Below, one piece after another: positions 5,443 to 9,430 of a stretch of DNA of 9,430 nucleotides. How positions within the stretch are numbered: the first letter of the stretch is position 1; each line of letters begins with the position of its first letter. The position numbers and the translations under genes were made by a program. This DNA comes from Spirochaetaceae bacterium (GTDB lineage: Bacteria; Spirochaetota; Spirochaetia; Treponematales; Breznakiellaceae). Location of the stretch: contig JAIRPU010000114.1 in the NCBI GenBank assembly GCA_031256815.1, positions 1 through 9,430 of the forward strand, given 5' to 3'. Under the pieces are notes generated by a model. The model searched no databases, had not been told where the DNA came from, and was given only the letters and a program-made list of their open reading frames with translations.

Positions 5443-5471
5443 AATATGTCGGATTTCTAAAAATATATCAA
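5443..5471 (-). promoter_or_regulatory. Possible internal promoter of the sulfur cluster
   Basis: Read on the - strand, TTGATA (5466-5471) and CATATT (5443-5448) are separated by 17 bases, 5/6 and 4/6 matches to the -35 and -10 boxes. Transcription would start about 3-5 bases before the ATG of the TusA-like gene, giving a nearly leaderless message, which would fit its poor ribosome-binding site. The region is AT-rich, so chance matches are likely. Confidence 0.3.
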
Positions 5472-5484
5472 GGTGTCATAAAAT

Positions 5485-6315
5485 TTATTGTGGCAGCGCT
5501 TCCTGGCCAAGAACATAGCGTTCGATAACAAGCGCAATGCCATCTTCATCGTTTGATTTTTCTGTAACAAGCCTGGCGGAGCTTTTTATACGGTCGTCTC
5601 CATTGCACATTGCAACACCGCAGCCTGCCCAGCGAATCATTGCTTCATCATTCATTGAATCGCCAAAAGCCATTACCTCGTTCTGTTTTACGCCCAGCTT
5701 TGCCGCAACTTTTGCAAGCGCCGCGCCTTTATCGCACGCAGGAGGAAGTATCTCCAAATAGTAAGGTTTGCTGGTAAAAAGCGTTACTTCTTCGCTAAGT
5801 ACATTCCGTAAAATTTCTTCCAGTGGACGCAATAACATGGGGTCTGCTGGAATAACCAGTTTGTAAGCGCCGCGTTCAACAAGCAGCTCGCGAAAATTTT
5901 CAGGAATTAGCTGCTTCATACCTGTAAGTTTTTCGTCTGCATCAGAAAATTCGTTGCGGCGCGATACAATAATATTATTGCCATCGTATATCTGAACACA
6001 AAAATCTTCGGCATCTGCAAGGTCAAAAGCGGCAAGCGCGGCTTTTGAAGGCAGGCGCGCTTCATCAACAAGCGCCCCGCTGCGGCTGTTGATTATTTGT
6101 GTGCCGTTACCGCAGATTAAATATCCTTCCGATTTGTGCAAGCCAAGCAGTTTTACATAATTTCGCAGAGCATTTGGAACCCTTCCCGTTGCAAAAACAA
6201 CAATAACACCGCGCGAAATAGCTTTTTTAAGCGCGTTTTTTGTCTTTGGTGAAATTGTAAGATCTGTACGCAGAAGCGTGTCGTCCAAATCCAGCGCAAT
6301 TAGCTTAAACATCAT
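5485..6315 (-). CDS. Cof-type HAD-IIB phosphatase
   Basis: This 276-residue HAD-superfamily hydrolase should remove phosphate from sugar phosphates or related small metabolites in the cytoplasm. Motif I is D9-L-D11-D12-T13 near the N-terminus, with D9 the nucleophile and D11 the acid/base. Motif II is T43 in FATGR. Motif III is K196 in CDKGAAL, and motif IV is GDSMND at 218-223. A long cap domain sits between motifs II and III, as in the Cof/YbiV (IIB) group, and the length is typical. ATG 6315 has GGAG 7 bases upstream. An immediately following ATG (6312) is the alternative. Its start overlaps the end of gyrA by 11 bases, so it is translated from the gyrA message. The substrate is not readable, and no link to the sulfur cluster other than position is evident. 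Confidence 0.9.
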   Translation of the reverse strand: MMFKLIALDLDDTLLRTDLTISPKTKNALKKAISRGVIVVFATGRVPNALRNYVKLLGLHKSEGYLICGNGTQIINSRSGALVDEARLPSKAALAAFDLADAEDFCVQIYDGNNIIVSRRNEFSDADEKLTGMKQLIPENFRELLVERGAYKLVIPADPMLLRPLEEILRNVLSEEVTLFTSKPYYLEILPPACDKGAALAKVAAKLGVKQNEVMAFGDSMNDEAMIRWAGCGVAMCNGDDRIKSSARLVTEKSNDEDGIALVIERYVLGQEALPQ

Positions 6316-8863
6316 TTGTGTTCTCCACTACGCCGTCTTCATCCTGAACTATTCTGTCTACACCTACAACAAAATCAGGTTTTTCTATATTGAGAATTCG
6401 CACGCCCATTGCGCTTCTGCCCATAACACGAATGGTGTCTACTTTTAGTTTTATTGATTTACCCTGGCTGGTAATACACATTATTTCTTCGTCTTCATGC
6501 ACATTTACACAACTCGTTAATTCACCTGTTTTATCTGTTATTGTATATATTTTCTGACCTCCGGTTGCGCGGCCATGCGCGTTAAATTCATCAAAATCAA
6601 TACGCTTGCCATAGCCGTATTCAGAAAGCAAAAGCATAGTTTCGCCGGGCACCACGCGCAAAACACCGGCAAGTTCATCTTCCGCATCAAGGCGCATACC
6701 TGTAACACCGCGCGACTGCCGGCCCATTGCGCGCACCGCATCTTCGCCGGTTCGCAGTGCCTGGCCATGACGCGATATAAGCACAATCTCGTCATTGCCG
6801 CCTGTTAAAAGCGCGGAAACAAGCTTATCATCTTCGTCAAGGTTAATGGCAATAACGCCTTTTGTTTTTGCGTTGGAAAATTGGCTTGTCATAACTTTTT
6901 TTACAACACCGCGTGATGTTCCCATAAACAAAAATTTATCGTCCGCAAATTCTTTAAACGAAACGATTGCTGTAATTTCTTCGTTTGGCGACACGGTTAA
7001 AAGCCCCTTTAGATGCGCTCCCTTTGACGTGCGTGTTCCTTCGGGAAGCTCATGCACCTTCATGCAGTAAGCTTTTCCTTCGCTTGTAATAAACATAATA
7101 TATTCATGCGTAGAAGCAACAAAAATTTGTTTGATAAAGTCATCTTCGGAAAGCTTTGCGCTTATCATTCCTTTGCCGCCGCGCCCCTGGTTTTTGTACG
7201 AAGCAACAGGAACACGTTTTATATAACCAAGATTTGAAATGAGTATCATCATTTCTTCTTTTTTGATAAGATCTTCTATGTCGATACTTTCAATTTCGCC
7301 ATCAACAATTTCGGTACGGCGGGCATCGCCAAAACGCTCCACAATATTTTTTGTTTCGTCTTTTATTACGCCGCGAATTTTTTGTTCATCTGATAAAAGC
7401 GATATATAATAAGCAATTTGAGTTTTAAGTCCGGCAAGTTCTTTTTCAATTTTTTCAACTTCAAGATGAGTAAGCCGCCCCAACCGCATATCAACTATGG
7501 CCTGCGCCTGCGCTTCAACTTTTTCGTCAACAGAAGGCGTTTTTACCGGTAAATTATTATCAAATAACGGGACTTCGCCGGCAGGCAGCTTTTTAATTGC
7601 CGGATACAAAAACTTTTCTTTTAACTCTGTTTTTGCCGCTTCTACATCACGCGAAGCCTTGATTATAGATACAACTTCATCAATGTTTGCAAGGGTAATT
7701 ACAAGGCCGTTTAATATGTTTTCGCGTTCCTGTGCCTTGTGCAAATCATACTGTGTACGGCGTATAATAACTTCGATACGGTGCGAAACAAAACAGGAAA
7801 CCAGCTCTTTAAGGTTAAGAGTTTGAGGCTTGCCGTTTACAAGAGCCAAATTGATAATACCAAATGTTGACTGCAGCGCGGTTTGCGCAAAAAGCTGATT
7901 TAGAACAACTTTTACTATAGCGCCTTTTTTAAGTTCAATTACAACACGAACTCCGTCCCTGTCAGATTCATCATTTGCATAAGCAATTCCGTCAAACTCT
8001 TTTTCGCGCATCATTGCGCCAATGCGTTCAAGCAGTAATTTTTTATTTACGTTGTAGGGCAGCTCGGTAAACACAATCGTTTCTTTACCGGATTTTGCCG
8101 TTTCTATAACAAACTTGCCGCGGATAAGCACTTTGCCGCGCCCTGTTTCGTAAGCTTCTCTTATGCCGCGCCTTCCAAAAATTACGCCGCCTGTAGGAAA
8201 GTCGGGGCCTTTTATGTAATGTGAAAGTTCACTTATTGTTATTTCCGGATTATCTATAAAGGCGCAAACTGCATCGCATACTTCAACAATATTATGCGGC
8301 GCCATATTTGTTGCCATGCCAACGGCTATTCCGCTGGAGCCGTTTACAAGCAAATTGGGAATTGCCGCAGGCAGTACAGAAGGCTCGCGCAAAGATTCGT
8401 CAAAGTTTGGTAAAAAATCAACCGTTTCTTTTTTTAAATCAACAAGCATTTCATCGCCTGCGCGGGAAAGCCTTGCCTCGGTGTAACGCATTGCCGCCGG
8501 CGGGTCGCCGTCCATACTGCCAAAGTTCCCCTGGCCTTTTACAAGCGGATAGCGCAGCGAAAAGTCCTGCGCCATGCGTACAAGCGCATCGTATAGCGCC
8601 ATATCACCGTGAGGGTGGTACTTACCCATTGTATCGCCAACAATACGCGCGCTTTTTTTGGGAGCGGAACCAGGACGCAGTCCAAGCTCGTCCATAGAGT
8701 AAAGAATTCGCCGGTGTACTGGTTTTAAGCCATCGCGCGCGTCTGGCAGCGCCCGCGAAATAATCACCGACATTGCATAATTGAGATAGGCGGTCTTAAC
8801 CTCGTCTTCAATAGCTACAGGTATTATTTTTCCGTTTATATGTTGATTTTCTGTATCTGCCAA
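6305..8863 (-). CDS. gyrA: DNA gyrase subunit A
   Basis: This is a complete 852-residue GyrA. With GyrB it introduces negative supercoils by passing DNA through a double-strand break. The catalytic tyrosine is Y127 in AAMRYTEARLS. The quinolone-binding segment reads GDTMGKYHPHGDMALYD (76-92). The long coiled-coil and exit-gate region follows, with the hinge AQAQAIVDMRLGRL near 451-464. The C-terminal beta-pinwheel begins near 535 and carries the GyrA box QGRGGKG at 559-565, a mild variant of QRRGGKG that marks gyrase rather than topoisomerase IV. At the position equivalent to E. coli Ser83 there is Met88, while the acidic residue equivalent to Asp87 is kept (D92). The start is TTG 8863, with AAAGGA 9 bases upstream and no usable in-frame ATG before M31. 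It is the first gene of the block, and its end overlaps the HAD gene. Confidence 0.98.
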   Translation of the reverse strand: MADTENQHINGKIIPVAIEDEVKTAYLNYAMSVIISRALPDARDGLKPVHRRILYSMDELGLRPGSAPKKSARIVGDTMGKYHPHGDMALYDALVRMAQDFSLRYPLVKGQGNFGSMDGDPPAAMRYTEARLSRAGDEMLVDLKKETVDFLPNFDESLREPSVLPAAIPNLLVNGSSGIAVGMATNMAPHNIVEVCDAVCAFIDNPEITISELSHYIKGPDFPTGGVIFGRRGIREAYETGRGKVLIRGKFVIETAKSGKETIVFTELPYNVNKKLLLERIGAMMREKEFDGIAYANDESDRDGVRVVIELKKGAIVKVVLNQLFAQTALQSTFGIINLALVNGKPQTLNLKELVSCFVSHRIEVIIRRTQYDLHKAQERENILNGLVITLANIDEVVSIIKASRDVEAAKTELKEKFLYPAIKKLPAGEVPLFDNNLPVKTPSVDEKVEAQAQAIVDMRLGRLTHLEVEKIEKELAGLKTQIAYYISLLSDEQKIRGVIKDETKNIVERFGDARRTEIVDGEIESIDIEDLIKKEEMMILISNLGYIKRVPVASYKNQGRGGKGMISAKLSEDDFIKQIFVASTHEYIMFITSEGKAYCMKVHELPEGTRTSKGAHLKGLLTVSPNEEITAIVSFKEFADDKFLFMGTSRGVVKKVMTSQFSNAKTKGVIAINLDEDDKLVSALLTGGNDEIVLISRHGQALRTGEDAVRAMGRQSRGVTGMRLDAEDELAGVLRVVPGETMLLLSEYGYGKRIDFDEFNAHGRATGGQKIYTITDKTGELTSCVNVHEDEEIMCITSQGKSIKLKVDTIRVMGRSAMGVRILNIEKPDFVVGVDRIVQDEDGVVENTNDV

Positions 8864-8872
8864 TGGGGGTTA

Positions 8873-8878
8873 TCCTTT
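8873..8878 (-). promoter_or_regulatory. gyrA: Ribosome-binding site setting the TTG start of gyrA
   Basis: On the - strand AAAGGA lies 9 bases before TTG 8861-8863. The nearest ATG upstream is in another frame and M31 is inside the conserved N-terminus, so this site decides for the TTG. Confidence 0.65.
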
Positions 8879-8891
8879 ATCATTTTATATG

Positions 8892-8920
8892 AGTATACCG
8901 AATTATACGGGTCTCGCCAA
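8892..8920 (-). promoter_or_regulatory. gyrA: Promoter of gyrA
   Basis: On the - strand TTGGCG (8915-8920, 4/6) and TATACT (8892-8897, 5/6) are exactly 17 bases apart. Transcription would begin near 8885 and leave a leader of about 20 bases before the TTG start. A perfect TATAAT also occurs at 8902-8907, but without a good -35 box. No other equally good promoter was found ahead of this block, so it may drive gyrA and, by read-through, the genes behind it. Confidence 0.65.
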
Positions 8921-8941
8921 GTAGCTAAGAGCATGAGATAT

Positions 8942-8970
8942 GCCCGCCTGTTGCGGGCGCTGTTGAGCGC
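8942..8970. repeat. Tandem hairpins at the edge of the GC island
   Basis: GCCCGC (8942-8947) pairs with GCGGGC (8953-8958) around CTGTT. Directly after, GCGCT (8957-8961) pairs with AGCGC (8966-8970) around GTTG. The two stems share two bases, so they are alternatives at the joint. Confidence 0.6.
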
Positions 8971-8971
8971 C

Positions 8972-8996
8972 GCGCCGCAGGCGCGCCGACTGCCGG
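8972..8996 (+). repeat. Direct repeat, copy 1
   Basis: This 25-base unit starts GCGCCGCAGGCG and ends CGCCGACTGCCGG. It recurs at 9053-9078 with a single inserted C. Start-to-start distance is 81 bases. Confidence 0.8.
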
Positions 8997-9027
8997 AAGC
9001 GCCGCGCTTCGCGTGGCCTTGTTGCAA

Positions 9028-9054
9028 GCAGCGCCCTGCAAAACATGGCGCTGC
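9028..9054. repeat. Hairpin with 8-bp stem between the direct repeats
   Basis: GCAGCGCC (9028-9035) and GGCGCTGC (9047-9054) are perfect complements around an 11-base loop (CTGCAAAACAT). The right arm runs into direct repeat copy 2. Confidence 0.6.
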
Positions 9055-9078
9055 GCCGCAGGCGCCGCCGACTGCCGG
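9053..9078 (+). repeat. Direct repeat, copy 2
   Basis: Same unit as at 8972-8996 with one extra C after GCGCCGCAGGCG. The core CGCCGCAGGCG also occurs inverted as CGCCTGCGGCG at 9163-9173. Confidence 0.8.
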
Positions 9079-9186
9079 TGTGGCGGCGGCTTCAGGCGGG
9101 AAGCGGCGCGGCGTGGCGGGTGCCCGGAGGCGGCGGGAAGCGGGGAGGAGGCAGCGCGGGCCCGCCTGCGGCGGCCGGCGTTACTT

Positions 9187-9215
9187 CCCCGGCCTGCGCA
9201 ACACGCAGGCCGGGG
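9187..9215. repeat. Strong 12-bp GC hairpin
   Basis: CCCCGGCCTGCG (9187-9198) and CGCAGGCCGGGG (9204-9215) are perfect complements with a CAACA loop. Eleven of the twelve pairs are G-C. No T run follows on either strand, so it is not a standard terminator. It is the most stable-looking structure in the window. Confidence 0.75.
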
Positions 9216-9316
9216 CCGGCGACAAAACCGCGCTTTGCGCGCCTGTTCCACCTGCAGGCGGCGAAAACGCAACGCGGTTGCGCTGGCCGCTGCGCGTGCA
9301 AAGCTGGCGGTCTATA

Positions 9317-9430
9317 TTATTTTTCTTTAAAGCATAATGTTTCTTGTAACGCGGTATTACAATTATCAACTTTAGGCTTGTTTTTTATATGGTCTTTATA
9401 ATAATACGTTATATCGCTGTCTATTTTGTT
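9317..9430 (-). CDS. C-terminal fragment of an unrecognised protein
   Basis: A - strand frame is open from the right edge for 37 codons and stops at TAA 9317-9319. The other two - strand frames carry stops in the same stretch. The peptide is Lys/Asn-rich and hydrophilic (TYYYKDHIKNKPKVDN, then TALQETLCFKEK), and the DNA is AT-rich. It does not resemble the end of GyrB. It would be the gene upstream of gyrA on the same strand, separated by the GC island. It is too short to name, and chance openness in 114 bases is possible. Confidence 0.35.
   Translation of the reverse strand, partial: NKIDSDITYYYKDHIKNKPKVDNCNTALQETLCFKEK

Larger units (their letters stand above)
8938..9310. other. GC-rich, hairpin-laden non-coding island
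   Basis: About 370 bases are far more GC-rich than the AT-rich sequence on either side. Several frames stay open on both strands, but the translations are Arg/Ala/Pro/Gly-rich with no recognisable motif, as expected from stop-poor GC-rich DNA, so I call no gene. It contains a near-exact direct repeat, an inverted copy of its core, and several perfect hairpins (listed separately). It lies between the gyrA promoter and the end of the preceding gene. It could be a dispersed intergenic repeat element, a structured RNA or a chromosome-organising site. Nothing in the sequence decides between these. Confidence 0.6.

Noticed and set aside
8972..9078. Direct repeats as a CRISPR array
   Set aside because: Only two copies, unequal in length, with hairpin sequence between them and no cas genes.
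8840..9401. Several long open frames on both strands in the GC-rich island
   Set aside because: They overlap each other in multiple frames, are Arg/Ala/Gly/Pro-rich without motifs, and arise because stops are rare in GC-rich sequence.

Overview
The window looks like a piece of a bacterial chromosome, most likely from a spirochaete and probably a Treponema relative. This rests on the overall look of the GyrA protein, long G homopolymers in the spacers, and AT-rich genes beside GC-rich non-coding patches. No marker here fixes the taxonomy, so the assignment is inference.

The left part (1-2338) reads on the + strand and looks accessory. It holds the C-terminal end of an unrecognised beta-rich protein (1-213) followed by a 15-base G run. 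Next is a self-regulated toxin-antitoxin pair: a ribbon-helix-helix antitoxin and a PIN-domain RNase, with a promoter whose -10 box lies in an 8+8 palindrome. A non-coding or decayed stretch follows, with a 13-base G run directly after a TTGAC box, and then a solitary radical SAM protein (1442-2338). These genes are AT-rich, unlike the block to their right.

The central and right part (2386-8863) is a single co-directional block on the - strand, in transcription order: gyrA, a Cof-type HAD phosphatase, a TusA-like sulfur carrier or transferase, a cysteine synthase (CysM-like), a JAMM protease (Mec), a CysO-like ubiquitin-fold sulfur carrier ending in Gly-Gly, a MoeB/ThiF-type activating enzyme and a thioredoxin-like protein. 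Most junctions overlap (GTGA, ATGA, 10-11 nt) or are very short. The six genes from the TusA-like protein to thioredoxin fit the protein-thiocarboxylate route to cysteine. MoeB would adenylate the CysO C-terminus and sulfur would be loaded, possibly through the TusA-like protein. CysM would transfer the thiocarboxylate sulfur to activated serine, and Mec would cut cysteine off the carrier. The thioredoxin could supply reducing power. The logic is known from the CysO-CysM-Mec system of Mycobacterium tuberculosis. Combining it with a TusA-like protein and a non-canonical thioredoxin behind gyrA is the most coherent system here.

The right end (8864-9430) has a good gyrA promoter, then about 370 bases of very GC-rich, repeat- and hairpin-laden sequence without a credible gene, and finally the AT-rich 3' end of another - strand gene running off the window.
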